Shown here: positions 1-9,351 of the stretch, piece after piece
How the letters are laid out: each line of letters opens with the position of its first letter
Numbering within the stretch: the stretch's first letter is position 1
Origin: Armatimonadota bacterium
GTDB taxonomy: Bacteria > Armatimonadota > Chthonomonadetes > Chthonomonadales > CAJBBX01
Assembly: GCA_026392115.1 (NCBI GenBank)
Contig: JAPLCQ010000155.1
Span: 62,001 to 126,000, forward strand
DNA: 64,000 nt
Direction: 5' to 3'
Position numbers and translations under genes: made by a program
Notes under the pieces: generated by a model
The model's input: only the letters and a program-made list of their open reading frames with translations
Database searches by the model: none
Told to the model about the DNA's origin: nothing

Positions 1-843
1 TTCGAGCAGCGTCACGAGCGCGGCGCCCTGGACCTGCGCACCATCGAGCCCAAGGCCGTCATGGCCGATGGCGCCGTGGTCGACCTCGTAGAGGACGAGC
101 GTTGTCGTGCGCACGAGATCATCGAGGACTTCATGGTCGCCGCGAACGGCGTCACGGCCCAGTTCCTCACCTCGGCGGGCTACCCGTCGTTCCGCCGCGT
201 TGTGGTCGAGCCGCGTAGGTGGGACCGCATCCGCCGTCTGGCCGATGACCTGGGCGAACGCCTGCCCGCCGACCCCGACCCCAGGGCGCTGAACCGGTTC
301 CTGGGGCGCAGGCGCCGTGCCGACCCCGTGGAGTACCCCGACCTCTCGCTGTCCGTCGTCAAGCTGCTCGGGAAGGGCGAGTACGCGGTCCAGATGCCGG
401 GCGACGAGCCCATCGGCCACTTCGGGCTCGCCGTCCGCGACTACGGGCACTCAACCGCTCCCAACCGCCGCTTCCCGGATCTCATCACGCAGAGGTTGCT
501 GAAGGCCGCCATTGCAGGCGATCCCGTGCCATACTCCCGGGATGATCTGATCGCACTCGCCGAGCACTGCACGCGTCAGGAGGATGCCGCCAAGAAGGTC
601 GAGCGCCAGATGCGCAAGGCCGTGGCCGCCATGGTGCTTGCGCCGCGCATCGGGCAGACCTTCTCGGGCATCGTCACAGGGGCCGCCGACAAGGGGACCT
701 GGGTGCGTCTTTTCCGGCCGCCGGTGGAAGGCAGGCTGATCGAGGGGGCCCGCGGCCTCGATGTGGGAGACCGTGTGACGGTCAAGCTTGTGGATGCAGA
801 CCCGTACCGAGGGTACATCGACTTCGTCAGGTCCAGCCGCTGA
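1..843 (+). CDS. RNB-domain (RNase II/R family) ribonuclease, 3' part
   Basis: The reading frame is open from the first base of the window and stops at TGA 841-843, so the 5' end lies outside. The visible 280 residues hold the C-terminal part of an RNB 3'-5' exoribonuclease domain. A segment reading GALDL, EIIEDFMVAAN and later HSTAPNRRFPDLITQR matches the conserved end of the RNB catalytic core, where the Arg-rich motif contacts RNA. The last 65 residues (GQTFSGIVTG to YIDFV) look like an S1-type RNA-binding fold. The protein should degrade single-stranded RNA in the cytoplasm. Which subtype it is (RNase R, RNase II or a smaller RNB protein) cannot be decided without the N-terminus. An internal ATG at 61 is not the start, because conserved residues precede it. 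Confidence 0.85.
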   Translation, partial: FEQRHERGALDLRTIEPKAVMADGAVVDLVEDERCRAHEIIEDFMVAANGVTAQFLTSAGYPSFRRVVVEPRRWDRIRRLADDLGERLPADPDPRALNRFLGRRRRADPVEYPDLSLSVVKLLGKGEYAVQMPGDEPIGHFGLAVRDYGHSTAPNRRFPDLITQRLLKAAIAGDPVPYSRDDLIALAEHCTRQEDAAKKVERQMRKAVAAMVLAPRIGQTFSGIVTGAADKGTWVRLFRPPVEGRLIEGARGLDVGDRVTVKLVDADPYRGYIDFVRSSR

Positions 844-870
844 GGACGACCGCCTCGAGGAGGAGCCGCT

Positions 871-2181
871 GTGAACGAACCCCTACCCGTCTCCAGGGTT
901 GCCGATGAGGTGATCCGCGCCGTGCTTCAGACCCCGGTTATTGATATGCACACGCATATCTACTCCACTTCGTTCGGCACGCCCGTGGCCAATGCGGCGG
1001 GTCCCGCCGACCCGGGCGGCCTCCTGCTCTGGGGCATCGACGAGATGCTGACGTACCACTACCTGGTCGCCGAGGCCTTCCGGGTCCGGCCTGCGGACGA
1101 GATGCCTTACGAGACCTTCTGGCGCCTCTCCAAGCAGGATCAGGCCGACCACGTCTGGCGCTGCCTCTTCGTGGAGAGGACGCCGGTCTCCGAGGCCGCC
1201 AAGGGCCTCCTGACCACGCTGCAGGCGCTGGGCCTTGAGTTGCCAGTTTCGGGCTTGAGCGGGCTGCGGCGCTGGTTCGCCGAGCAGGACCCCGACGACT
1301 ACATCGACCGCGTCATGGAGGTCGCGAACATCGACAAGATGACCATGACGAACGCGGTGTTCGACGACGCCGAGCGTGCGCGCTGGGACGCCGGCATCAC
1401 GCCGGACAGCAGGTTCGACGCCGTGCTGCGCATCGATCCGGTGCTCCGGGATTGGCCCGCCGCCGCCGCGGCTATGCGCGGCATGGGCTACGGCGTGGCG
1501 GACGACCTCTCCGGCGGCTCGGTATCGGAGGGACGTCGCTTCCTTCTGGACTGGGCGGGGCGCATGAAGGCGGTCTACCTGGCCGCGAGCCTGCCGCCCA
1601 GCTTCGCATTCACCGACGGCGGCCCCGGTCGTCCCCTGGGTGAGCAGGCGTTCGCCAGGATCGTCCTGCCCGCGTGCCGCGACCTCGGTGTGCCCTTCGC
1701 CATGATGATCGGAGCCCGGCGGGCGGCCAACCCGGCCCTGGGCGACGCCGGCGACATGACCGGTCGGGCCGACATCGAGGCGGTCACCAACATCTGCGCC
1801 GCCTTCCCCGGCAACCGCTTCTTCGTCACCATGCTCTCACGGGAGAACCAGCACGAGCTCTGTGTCGCTGCTCGCAAGTTCGGCAACCTCATGATCTTCG
1901 GATGCTGGTGGTTTCTCAATAACCCCTCGCTGGTCGAGGAGATCACCCGTATGCGTGTGGAGCTGCTCGGCACGACCTTCATCCCGCAGCACGCCGACGC
2001 ACGGGTGCTGGACCAGATGATCTACAAGTGGCGCCATAGCCGACCCATCATCGCCCGCGTCCTGGCAGCAAAGTACGAGGACCTGGTCGGCACGGGCTGG
2101 CCCGTCACTCCGAAGACCATCGAGCGGGACGTTCGGCTGTTGCTTCGAGACAACTACCTCAACTTCATCGCTCCGCGTTGA
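871..2181 (+). CDS. Uronate (glucuronate) isomerase-like amidohydrolase-superfamily protein
   Basis: This 436-residue protein begins at GTG with an AGGAGGAG ribosome-binding site at about 858-865. An IDMHTH motif (His27, His29) early in the chain is the first metal-binding strand of the amidohydrolase superfamily. The C-terminal half (ENQHELCVAARKF, FGCWWFLNN, then RMRVELLGT and KWRHSR) resembles uronate-isomerase-like proteins related to UxaC. Classical UxaC interconverts glucuronate/galacturonate and their keto-acids. This protein is a divergent relative, so the substrate is inferred. It opens a four-gene operon and is followed after 25 nt by the UroD-like gene. Confidence 0.75.
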   Translation: MNEPLPVSRVADEVIRAVLQTPVIDMHTHIYSTSFGTPVANAAGPADPGGLLLWGIDEMLTYHYLVAEAFRVRPADEMPYETFWRLSKQDQADHVWRCLFVERTPVSEAAKGLLTTLQALGLELPVSGLSGLRRWFAEQDPDDYIDRVMEVANIDKMTMTNAVFDDAERARWDAGITPDSRFDAVLRIDPVLRDWPAAAAAMRGMGYGVADDLSGGSVSEGRRFLLDWAGRMKAVYLAASLPPSFAFTDGGPGRPLGEQAFARIVLPACRDLGVPFAMMIGARRAANPALGDAGDMTGRADIEAVTNICAAFPGNRFFVTMLSRENQHELCVAARKFGNLMIFGCWWFLNNPSLVEEITRMRVELLGTTFIPQHADARVLDQMIYKWRHSRPIIARVLAAKYEDLVGTGWPVTPKTIERDVRLLLRDNYLNFIAPR

Positions 2182-2206
2182 CCACAGCCACTGGAGGCTC
2201 TTCAGC

Positions 2207-3430
2207 ATGACCCCTCGCGACCGAGTCCTGGCCGCCCTGAACTTCACCGAAACGCCGCTGACGCCCCTGGATCTGGGCGCCATGCGGTCCACCGGCATCA
2301 GCGCCTTCGCCTACCCGCGCCTGGTGGAGGCCCTCGGCCTGCCGCCGCGCCGACCCCGCGTACATGACACCGGGCAGATGCTCGCGCTGCCGGACCTCGA
2401 CGTCCTCGATGCGCTCGGCTGCGACGTGGTCACCATCGACGGCGGCGTGACCGACGCCTTCGATGAGCCCGAAAAGTGGCACGACTACGACTTCGGCGGG
2501 CGGCTGCCGGCAAGGGTGCTGAACCCCGACGCCTTCGTGCTGGAGGCCGACGGCGTCATCCGCCAGTGGGGCTCCAGCATCATGCCGCCCTCGTCGTTCG
2601 TGTTCAACTCCGATCACAGCGGCCAGCCCCTCCTGGGCCTCGACGCGCCGTTGCCGCTCATGGACCTCGCCGAGCACCGGCGGCGCATGCTCTCCTACCG
2701 CGTCACCGAGGAGCAGGTGAAGGCCACCGCCGAGATGGCGCGCCGCGTGCGCTCCTCCACGGACCGGGCCGTCTTCATGACCGACTGGTGCGGCTCCGGA
2801 CTGGGCATCGGCGGCCACTCCGGCATCGGCATCTTCCCGATGATCTGTAAGCTGGAGCCTGACTACGTCCGCGAGTACCACGAGATCCAGATCGAGAACG
2901 CCATCTACAACGTGCGGGCCGTGCTGCCGGCGGTGGCCGACTCCGTCGATATCGTGATGACCACGGCCGACGACTGGGGCACCCAGAACTCGCTCATCGC
3001 GTCGCCAGCCACCTACCGGAACCTATTCCTGCCCTACTACCGACGCCTGAACGACGAGGTCCACGCCCTCCTTCCCAACGTCAAGACCTTCATGCACAAC
3101 TGCGGCGCCATCTACGACATCCTCGACATGATCGTCGAGAGCGGCTTCGACATCCTGAACCCCATCCAGTGGCCCGCCGGCGGACACAGCTACCGCGAGT
3201 GGAAGGATAAGCTCCGCGGTCGCGCGACCATGTGGGGCGGCGGCGTCGATACGCAGCACACGCTGGCGCAGGGGACCCGTGCGGACGTTCTCGGTGAGAT
3301 CGCCGAGATCGTGCCCTACTGCTGCACCGACGGCGGCTTCGTCTTCAACAACGTCCACAACCTGCTGGCAGAGGTGGACGCCGACACCGTTGTGGCCATG
3401 TACCGGGCCGCCCGCGACGTGCGGCGGTGA
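2207..3430 (+). CDS. Uroporphyrinogen decarboxylase-family (UroD/MtaA-like) protein
   Basis: This 407-residue protein starts MTPRDRVLAALNF, the typical opening of the UroD-like family that includes cobamide-dependent methyltransferases. An HNCG motif (His297, Cys299) and a Cys-Cys pair at 372-373 resemble the His-x-Cys...Cys zinc site of MtaA/MtbA-type methyltransferases. True haem-pathway HemE lacks that site, so a methyl-transfer or unknown role is more likely than haem synthesis. The gene sits in an operon with a uronate-isomerase-like gene. Its TGA overlaps the GTG of the next gene (3427-3430), indicating translational coupling. No cobamide-binding corrinoid partner is visible nearby. Confidence 0.75.
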   Translation: MTPRDRVLAALNFTETPLTPLDLGAMRSTGISAFAYPRLVEALGLPPRRPRVHDTGQMLALPDLDVLDALGCDVVTIDGGVTDAFDEPEKWHDYDFGGRLPARVLNPDAFVLEADGVIRQWGSSIMPPSSFVFNSDHSGQPLLGLDAPLPLMDLAEHRRRMLSYRVTEEQVKATAEMARRVRSSTDRAVFMTDWCGSGLGIGGHSGIGIFPMICKLEPDYVREYHEIQIENAIYNVRAVLPAVADSVDIVMTTADDWGTQNSLIASPATYRNLFLPYYRRLNDEVHALLPNVKTFMHNCGAIYDILDMIVESGFDILNPIQWPAGGHSYREWKDKLRGRATMWGGGVDTQHTLAQGTRADVLGEIAEIVPYCCTDGGFVFNNVHNLLAEVDADTVVAMYRAARDVRR

Positions 3431-3945
3431 CGGGTCCCGCCGTGCCCTGCGCGGTCGACAAGGAGCGGGCTTACCTCCACGCGATCGACGCCATTGAGTC
3501 GCTGACCGCCGGTGAGGACGACGAGGTGGCCGTCATGGCCACGGTGGCCTGCGAACTCCGCGTGGCGGTGCCGTACGCCTCGTGGGTCGGGTTCTACCGC
3601 GTGTTCGCGCCCGGCCTGCTCAAGATTGGGCCCTACCAGGGCGGGCACGGCTGCCTGACGATCCCGTTCGACCGTGGAGTATGCGGGGCGGCCGCCAGGC
3701 TCCGGGCCACCCAGGTCGTGCCGGACGTGCGCCTGGCCGTCCATCACATCGCCTGCTCCAGCGCCACGCTCTCCGAGATCGTGGTTCCGCTGCTCGATGC
3801 GGCGGGCGAGACGCGCGCGGTGCTGGATCTCGACAGCGAGGCGCCGGCGGCGTTCGACGCCGTGGACCGGTTCCGCTTGGAGCAGGTCTGCGAGTTGGTT
3901 GCTCGGCGCATCGGCTGGTTGCCGCCGCCGGAGGAGGGTGCATGA
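3427..3945 (+). CDS. msrC: Free methionine-(R)-sulfoxide reductase (GAF-domain fRMsr)
   Basis: This is a 172-residue single GAF-domain protein. Three cysteines (Cys76, Cys86, Cys110) have the same 10 and 24 residue spacing as the catalytic cysteines 84/94/118 of E. coli fRMsr. They lie in the family motifs IPFDRGVCG and HHIACSSATLSEIVVPL. The enzyme reduces free methionine-R-sulfoxide in the cytosol using thioredoxin. The GTG start overlaps the upstream TGA, and its own TGA overlaps the next ATG (3942-3945), so it is embedded in a translationally coupled operon. The conserved cysteines make a catalytic rather than a pure sensor GAF role likely. Confidence 0.88.
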   Translation: MTGPAVPCAVDKERAYLHAIDAIESLTAGEDDEVAVMATVACELRVAVPYASWVGFYRVFAPGLLKIGPYQGGHGCLTIPFDRGVCGAAARLRATQVVPDVRLAVHHIACSSATLSEIVVPLLDAAGETRAVLDLDSEAPAAFDAVDRFRLEQVCELVARRIGWLPPPEEGA

Positions 3946-5105
3946 CGCGACGCGAACTGCTGGCGGGAGCCGCTGCGATGGCCGTTCTGCCCGAGCCAAA
4001 GGACGCCTGGCAACCATTGGCCAAGCTGATACAGGACGGGTTCGATGCGGGCGACTATCCCGGCGCCGGCGTCATCGCCATGCGCGACGGGCGCGTGCGC
4101 CTCGAGCGGTACTGGGGCGCGTACATGGGGCTGGGCGGCGATCATCCCATGGCGGCAGGCGTGCGCCACCCGCTCTACTCGTTCTGCAAGCTCGTCAGCT
4201 CCACGGTGGTGGCCATGGCGGTGCAGGACGGACTGGTGGACTATGCCGAGCCGGTCAGCCGGTACGTTCCGGAGTTCGCGGCCCAGGGCAAGGGCACGGT
4301 GACGGTCCGGCACCTCCTTACCCACTCAGCGGGCATCCCCGGTGTGCCTCTGGTCGCCGTCCGCAACGAGGAGGAGTGGGCGACGGCCGTCCGCGCGGTC
4401 TGCGCCGCGCCGCTTGAGTGGGCGCCGGGGTCGCGCAGCGCCTACCACGCCCTTACGGGTCTGCTCATGGCTGCCGAGTGCGTGCGACGAGCCTCCGGCG
4501 GCGCGACATGGGAGGATATCTGCCGCCGGCGCCTCTTCGGTCCTCTCGGCGCGCGGTCGCTCTCCTTTGCCACCCCGGACGATGCTTCCGCGACGGCCAT
4601 CGTTCCGCGCCCCAAGAACCGGCCCAGCACGTATGCCTCCGCGTTCGGGCTCTCCGGACATCCAGCCGGCGGCGGGTATGGCACGTTGCGTGACGCACTG
4701 AAGGTCGTGCAGCTCCATACCCAGAAGGGCGTCTGGAACGGTCGGTCGTTGCTCAAGCCCGAGATATGGGGCGAGATGCACAGGCTCCAGTACGGCGCCG
4801 AGATTGCCGCGGCCAGGGCGGCGGGGAAGGACCCCGCGTTCGAGCCCTGGGGCCTCGGCCCGCTGCTTCGGGGGCCCGGCCGCGCGGAGCCGTCGTCGGG
4901 CTGGTTCGGCTTCGCCAACCAGACCGGGCCGGCCGTCTTCGGCCATGCGGGCATCGACACGGTGATCGGGGTCGGCGATCCGGATACGGGCTGTTCGGTC
5001 TTCTTTGTCACGTCGGACTCGCCGAAGCCGCCCGAGCGCGTCGTGCCCCTCCGGTGCGGCGTGACCGACCGCGCCATGGAGGCCCTTACGGCGAAGCGAG
5101 GCTGA
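3942..5105 (+). CDS. Serine hydrolase, class C beta-lactamase/penicillin-binding-protein fold
   Basis: The protein is 387 residues from an ATG that overlaps the previous stop. The N-terminus, MTRRELLAGAAAMAVLP, looks like a short twin-arginine signal, suggesting export. The SxxK nucleophile motif is Ser80-Phe-Cys-Lys83. The Tyr motif is Tyr168-His-Ala rather than Tyr-x-Asn, and HAG near the C-terminus stands in for KTG. HLLTHSAGIPG is a hallmark of the class C-like esterase family. The substrate is unknown: esterase, D-aminopeptidase or carboxypeptidase are possible, and antibiotic hydrolysis is not implied. Its 3' end overlaps the convergent MFS gene by 20 nt. Confidence 0.82.
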   Translation: MTRRELLAGAAAMAVLPEPKDAWQPLAKLIQDGFDAGDYPGAGVIAMRDGRVRLERYWGAYMGLGGDHPMAAGVRHPLYSFCKLVSSTVVAMAVQDGLVDYAEPVSRYVPEFAAQGKGTVTVRHLLTHSAGIPGVPLVAVRNEEEWATAVRAVCAAPLEWAPGSRSAYHALTGLLMAAECVRRASGGATWEDICRRRLFGPLGARSLSFATPDDASATAIVPRPKNRPSTYASAFGLSGHPAGGGYGTLRDALKVVQLHTQKGVWNGRSLLKPEIWGEMHRLQYGAEIAAARAAGKDPAFEPWGLGPLLRGPGRAEPSSGWFGFANQTGPAVFGHAGIDTVIGVGDPDTGCSVFFVTSDSPKPPERVVPLRCGVTDRAMEALTAKRG

Positions 5106-6360
5106 GCGGCGGGGCCTTCCGACGCTCGTGTCGGTCGGCCCTATGCCAAGCGATGATGATCGCCGCGGCGACCAGCAGCACGGCCGCGTTGAGGCGGATC
5201 GCCTGCGTGGCGCCCACGTGCTCGGCCAGAAAACCGATCTGCAGGCCGCCCAGCGGCATCATGGCGTTGAACATGAGCGAGTAAACGGCCATGACGCGTC
5301 CGCGCAGGCGGTCGGGGGCGTCTTGTTGCACCTTGGTCTGGGCGTTGATGCCGAACATGATCATGGCGAAGCCCGCCACCACCAGAACGGCCAGCAGGGC
5401 GCCGAAGGAGCGCATCGCCGTGAGCGTCAAAAGGGCCACCCCGAAGAGCGCCGCTCCGACGTAGGTCAGGTGCGCCCGCTCGAAGCGGCCACCGTACCAG
5501 GCGACCAGTAGCCCTCCCGCCGCCGCTCCGGCTCCGTGTGCCGCCATAATGGCGCTGAAGCCTCCGGCTCCGCGGTGAAACTGGGCCGCGAGCACCGGGT
5601 AGAGCGTTGTCGTCGACCATGCGAAGAGGCTCCCCAGCGATACCAGGGTCACCACGCGTAGGATGGACGGCGTCCGCGCGATGAAGAGGAAGCCGCCCCA
5701 CGGCGCGCTGTGGCGGCTCCGAGGTTGCGCCGCCGGCAGCCTCATGGCGCTGAGCGACGCGATCACGGCCAGGAAGCTTGCGGCGTTGGCCAGGAAGCAG
5801 AAGGGCAGCCCGTAGCGGCTCAACACCCAGCCCGCCAGGATCGGGCCCACGAACCGCGCCATGTTGAACCGCAGCGAGTTCAGGGCGATGGCGTTGCCGA
5901 TCAGTTCGGGGTCGTCGATCAGCTCCGTAACCAGCGCGTGCTGCGCGGGCATCGTGAAGGCGTTGATCGCCCCTCCGACAGCCGCGATGACGGCCACATG
6001 CCAGGCCTGCGGGCTCATCCAGCGTCCGTCCGCCACCACGAAGAGGGCCAGCGCGAGCAGCATGGCGGCCACCTGAGTGACGATCAGCACATTGCGCCGT
6101 GGCCGATCATCCGCCACTTGACCGCCCCAGACCGCGAAGAGCACGTACGGAATGGCGCTGGCGCCGGCTACGATCCCCAGCCACTTGGGCGAGTGCGTGA
6201 GGCTGTAGACCAGCCACTGCTGCGCCACGCTCTGCATCCATGAACCGGCCACAGAGACGAGCTGGCCCGCGAAGAAGAGTCGGAAGTTGCGGCAACGCAA
6301 GGCCGCGAAGGGGCCGGTCGGCGTGGTCGGGCTATCGGTCGGTCTCTCGGATTGGGGCAT
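5086..6360 (-). CDS. MFS transporter, EntS/MFS_3-like exporter
   Basis: The protein is about 424 residues with roughly 12 hydrophobic segments. It opens FAALRCRNFRLFFAGQLVS, characteristic of the MFS_3 group (enterobactin exporter EntS and relatives), and has the loop motif GGQVADDRPRRN between TM2 and TM3. It is an inner-membrane, proton-driven exporter of unknown substrate. I chose ATG at 6360; a TTG at 6387 would add nine residues, but neither has a clear ribosome-binding site. It ends with TAA inside the 3' end of the convergent serine hydrolase and is divergent from the GH127 gene. Confidence 0.85.
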   Translation of the reverse strand: MPQSERPTDSPTTPTGPFAALRCRNFRLFFAGQLVSVAGSWMQSVAQQWLVYSLTHSPKWLGIVAGASAIPYVLFAVWGGQVADDRPRRNVLIVTQVAAMLLALALFVVADGRWMSPQAWHVAVIAAVGGAINAFTMPAQHALVTELIDDPELIGNAIALNSLRFNMARFVGPILAGWVLSRYGLPFCFLANAASFLAVIASLSAMRLPAAQPRSRHSAPWGGFLFIARTPSILRVVTLVSLGSLFAWSTTTLYPVLAAQFHRGAGGFSAIMAAHGAGAAAGGLLVAWYGGRFERAHLTYVGAALFGVALLTLTAMRSFGALLAVLVVAGFAMIMFGINAQTKVQQDAPDRLRGRVMAVYSLMFNAMMPLGGLQIGFLAEHVGATQAIRLNAAVLLVAAAIIIAWHRADRHERRKAPPLSLASP

Positions 6361-6508
6361 GGCGTGGGTCGGCCGACGGATCGGCAACGCATCATTCTAC
6401 TGCCAAACCGGCGCCCCGGCGCCCGGCCAGGCAGGAACGGCTCGCTCCCGTCGCGAATGGTACGCCGAGCGGGCGGCCGCGCTTGGCGCTCGACGACGGG
6501 GGTGGGGT

Positions 6509-9292
6509 ATGGCCAACCGGACGCGTGCGGCCGGTGCTTGCGGCGTCTGCTGCGTCGTGTTGCTCATGGCTTCGGCCGGAGCGCATGCGGCGAACGAAGA
6601 GGGTGGAGGCAAGCCTACGATGAAGCGTGCGAAGGGCGTTGAGCTACGGCTCGAGGGACCTGTGGGTGACCGCATCAAGGCCGGGGTGGAGCAGTGGCTC
6701 CTGACGGCTCCGGAGGCCAACCCCGGGATGCTGGCCATGATGACGATGCGCGATCGGCGGCCCGCACCGGAGATCATGCCGTGGGCAGGCGAGTTCGTGG
6801 GCAAGTACCTGATGTCGGCCATACAGACCCTGAGCCTCGTGGACGATAAGCGGCTTACGCGGACGGTCCGAGCCACCGTGAAGTCGCTGATCGCATCGCA
6901 GGCGTCGGACGGCTACCTGGGCCCCTTCCCCAAGGCGCAGCGCCTGAAGGCGAACTGGGACCTCTGGGGGCACTACCACTGCATGATGGCCCTGCTCATG
7001 TGGCACGAGCGCACAGGCGACTCGGCCGCGCTGGCCTGCTGCCGGCGCGCCGCCGACCTGATCTGCTCCACGTATCTCTCCGGCGAGATGCGGGTCTACG
7101 ACGCCGGCAGCCATGAGATGAACATGGCGGTCATCCATGCCTTCACGCAGCTCTACCGCGTGACGCATTGGCCCCGCTACCTGACCATGGCGAAGGAGAT
7201 CGAGAAGGACTGGGAGCGGGCCGGCGACTACCTCCGCACCGGCGCTGACGGCGTCGACTTCTGGCGCACGCCACGGCCCCGCTGGGAGAGCCTGCCGGAT
7301 ATGCAGGCCCTGCTGGACCTCCACGCCATCACCGGTGACGCCAGGTACCTGCGCTCTGCCACCAACCACTGGCGCTCCATTGCCCGGCGGGATATCCACA
7401 ACTCCGGCTCGTTCTCGTCCGGCGAACAGGCCACGGGCGACCCGTGGGCGCCCGGAGCCATCGAGACCTGCTGCACCACGGCCTGGGTGGCCTACTCCGT
7501 GGATGTGCTGCGCGCCACCGGCGATCCCGCCGTGGCTGACATGTTGGAACTGGCTACGCTCAACGCCGTGCCCGGCTCGCAGCACCCGTCGGGCCGCTGG
7601 TTCACCTACAACACTCCCATGGACGGGGTCCGCGAGGCATCGGCGCACACCATCGTCTTCCAGGCCAAGGCCGGCACTCCCGAACTGAACTGCTGCTCGG
7701 TCAACGGGCCGCGGGGCTTCAGCATGCTGGCCGAATGGGCCGTGCTCGAGGACGCCAGGGGTGTCACGATCAACTGGCTCGGCGCGGGGAAGGCGTCGGC
7801 GCACCTGCCGGACGGCAGCGCCATCACCATTCGAACCCGCACGGCCTATCCGGCGGACGGCCTGGTCGAGATCGAGGCCAAGCTGGAGGCGCCGCGCCGC
7901 GCGGTCGTGAGGGTGCGCATCCCCGGTTGGGCCCGAACAGCCGCTCTGGCCGTCAACGGGAAGGCGCAGAAGGGCGTGTTGCCGGGCTCGTATGCCGTTC
8001 TCGACCGTGTGTGGCGCGACGGCGACAAGATCACGCTGCAGCTCGACATGGGCCTCCGCTGCGTGCCAGGCGGCCGGTCGGCGGTCGGTTGCGTCTCCCT
8101 GTTCCGGGGCCCGCTGCTGCTCGCCTATGACCAGCGCTTCAACTCCATGGACGAGGCCGAATTGCCGCTGATCCCGGCCGACGCTCTGAAGGCCTCCCTG
8201 GTCCCCGCTCCCGACGAAAAGGTCGCCCTGGCGGCTTCGCTGGCGCCCTGGGTGGTCGTTGACGTGCGCGGTGAGGGCGGCAAGCGCATCCGGCTCTGCG
8301 ACTTCGCCTCTGCGGGGCAGACCGGCGCGCGCTACCGGACGTGGCTAAGGGCCTCCAACGCGGCCCCGTCTCCCTGCATCCCGGAGAAGCCGCTTGATGC
8401 CGCCGCCGTGCCCGCAGGGGCGCTCACCTTCCGGTGGTCCGTCACGCAGCCCGAGCGGCCCAGGAGCCTTCGGGTGGTCGTGTCGGCGCAGCCCCGCGGC
8501 GTGCCCCTGATCGCCAAGGCGGCCGAGGCGCCCAACAGCGTCACCTTCAGCGAGATGGAGGCCTCGGGCCTGCCTGTTGGGCGGCAGCTCTACTGGGGCG
8601 TCGAGGCGGCCGACGAACACGGCGCCACATGGAGCCTCGGTCCCGACAGATGGTTCAAGATTGATCCATCGCTGAAGCCCGAGCCGGCCCGTACCGTGGC
8701 GCTCACGCCGCGCGAGGTCGAGGGCTATGTGCTCTTCGATGCCCTGGCCGGCGAACCGAAGCCGGAGGCCGGCACGCTGGCCGGCGCCCCCGGCACGGAG
8801 GCGGCCCGCGGTCGGCAGGGGCGTTTCCGCGAGGCGGTGCAGACCAACGGCGTCGACGGCAAGGTGGCCTACCGCTTCGAGGAGTTCCCGGGCGAGAGCT
8901 TTGCGCTCTCCGTCGATGTCTGCATCGACGCCCTGCCCGACGGCCGCATCGGCCAGGTCTTCAGCGCCTGGGCCGTGCCCATGGATGATCCGATCCGCAT
9001 TTGCATCAGCGACGGCAAGGTGGCGGCCCGCATCGAGTCGGGGAACGGCTTCGCCACGCCGGGCGTGCCCGTGACGGTAGGGAAGTGGACGACGCTCGTG
9101 GTCGTGAAGGACGGCCCCCGCCTGACGCTCTACGTGGATGGCGTGCCCGGTGAGTCGGTCACCGTACCGGGCCAGCTCTACACCGGCAGCACCGAGGCCG
9201 CGCTGGGCTCGAATCCGAAGTACGCCGGGGACGAGCACCTGAAGGCCAGGTTCAGCAACCTCAGCCTGCGGGTGGGCGCCCACAAGCCATAG
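6509..9292 (+). CDS. GH127/DUF1680-type glycoside hydrolase with FN3-like and LamG-like C-terminal domains
   Basis: The protein has 927 residues from ATG 6509, chosen because it begins a signal peptide (MANRTRAAG... to AGAHAA). The reading frame extends further upstream without support. Residues of about 60-550 match the DUF1680/beta-L-arabinofuranosidase fold, including DGYLGPF and WDLWGHYHC. The zinc-thiolate catalytic site of GH127 is intact: Glu319-Thr-Cys321 and the pair Cys395-Cys396, equivalent to E338/C340/C417/C418 of HypBA1. Residues of about 627-717 resemble a fibronectin-III module, and 739-927 a LamG/concanavalin-like fold. It is probably secreted and removes furanosides such as arabinose from polysaccharide; the exact sugar is inferred. 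Confidence 0.85.
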   Translation: MANRTRAAGACGVCCVVLLMASAGAHAANEEGGGKPTMKRAKGVELRLEGPVGDRIKAGVEQWLLTAPEANPGMLAMMTMRDRRPAPEIMPWAGEFVGKYLMSAIQTLSLVDDKRLTRTVRATVKSLIASQASDGYLGPFPKAQRLKANWDLWGHYHCMMALLMWHERTGDSAALACCRRAADLICSTYLSGEMRVYDAGSHEMNMAVIHAFTQLYRVTHWPRYLTMAKEIEKDWERAGDYLRTGADGVDFWRTPRPRWESLPDMQALLDLHAITGDARYLRSATNHWRSIARRDIHNSGSFSSGEQATGDPWAPGAIETCCTTAWVAYSVDVLRATGDPAVADMLELATLNAVPGSQHPSGRWFTYNTPMDGVREASAHTIVFQAKAGTPELNCCSVNGPRGFSMLAEWAVLEDARGVTINWLGAGKASAHLPDGSAITIRTRTAYPADGLVEIEAKLEAPRRAVVRVRIPGWARTAALAVNGKAQKGVLPGSYAVLDRVWRDGDKITLQLDMGLRCVPGGRSAVGCVSLFRGPLLLAYDQRFNSMDEAELPLIPADALKASLVPAPDEKVALAASLAPWVVVDVRGEGGKRIRLCDFASAGQTGARYRTWLRASNAAPSPCIPEKPLDAAAVPAGALTFRWSVTQPERPRSLRVVVSAQPRGVPLIAKAAEAPNSVTFSEMEASGLPVGRQLYWGVEAADEHGATWSLGPDRWFKIDPSLKPEPARTVALTPREVEGYVLFDALAGEPKPEAGTLAGAPGTEAARGRQGRFREAVQTNGVDGKVAYRFEEFPGESFALSVDVCIDALPDGRIGQVFSAWAVPMDDPIRICISDGKVAARIESGNGFATPGVPVTVGKWTTLVVVKDGPRLTLYVDGVPGESVTVPGQLYTGSTEAALGSNPKYAGDEHLKARFSNLSLRVGAHKP

Positions 9293-9300
9293 CGGACTCC

Positions 9301-9333
9301 GCGGGCGGCAACCGCATGTGGGTAGCCGCCCGC
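9301..9333. terminator. Bidirectional hairpin between convergent genes
   Basis: A perfect 9-bp inverted repeat (9301-9309 with 9325-9333) with a 15-nt loop lies between the stop of the GH127 gene and the stop of the convergent isomerase gene. Neither side has a long T-tract, so termination is inferred from position. Confidence 0.5.
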
Positions 9334-9351
9334 GATATCTTCGCGACCATC

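Noticed and set aside
2165-2881. Long antisense open frames over real genes, for example 2165-2881, 10462-12219, 40638-41969 and 59567-61219 on the minus strand
   Set aside because: They mirror confidently identified genes, are rich in His/Arg/Gly of GC-shadow type, and show no family motif.
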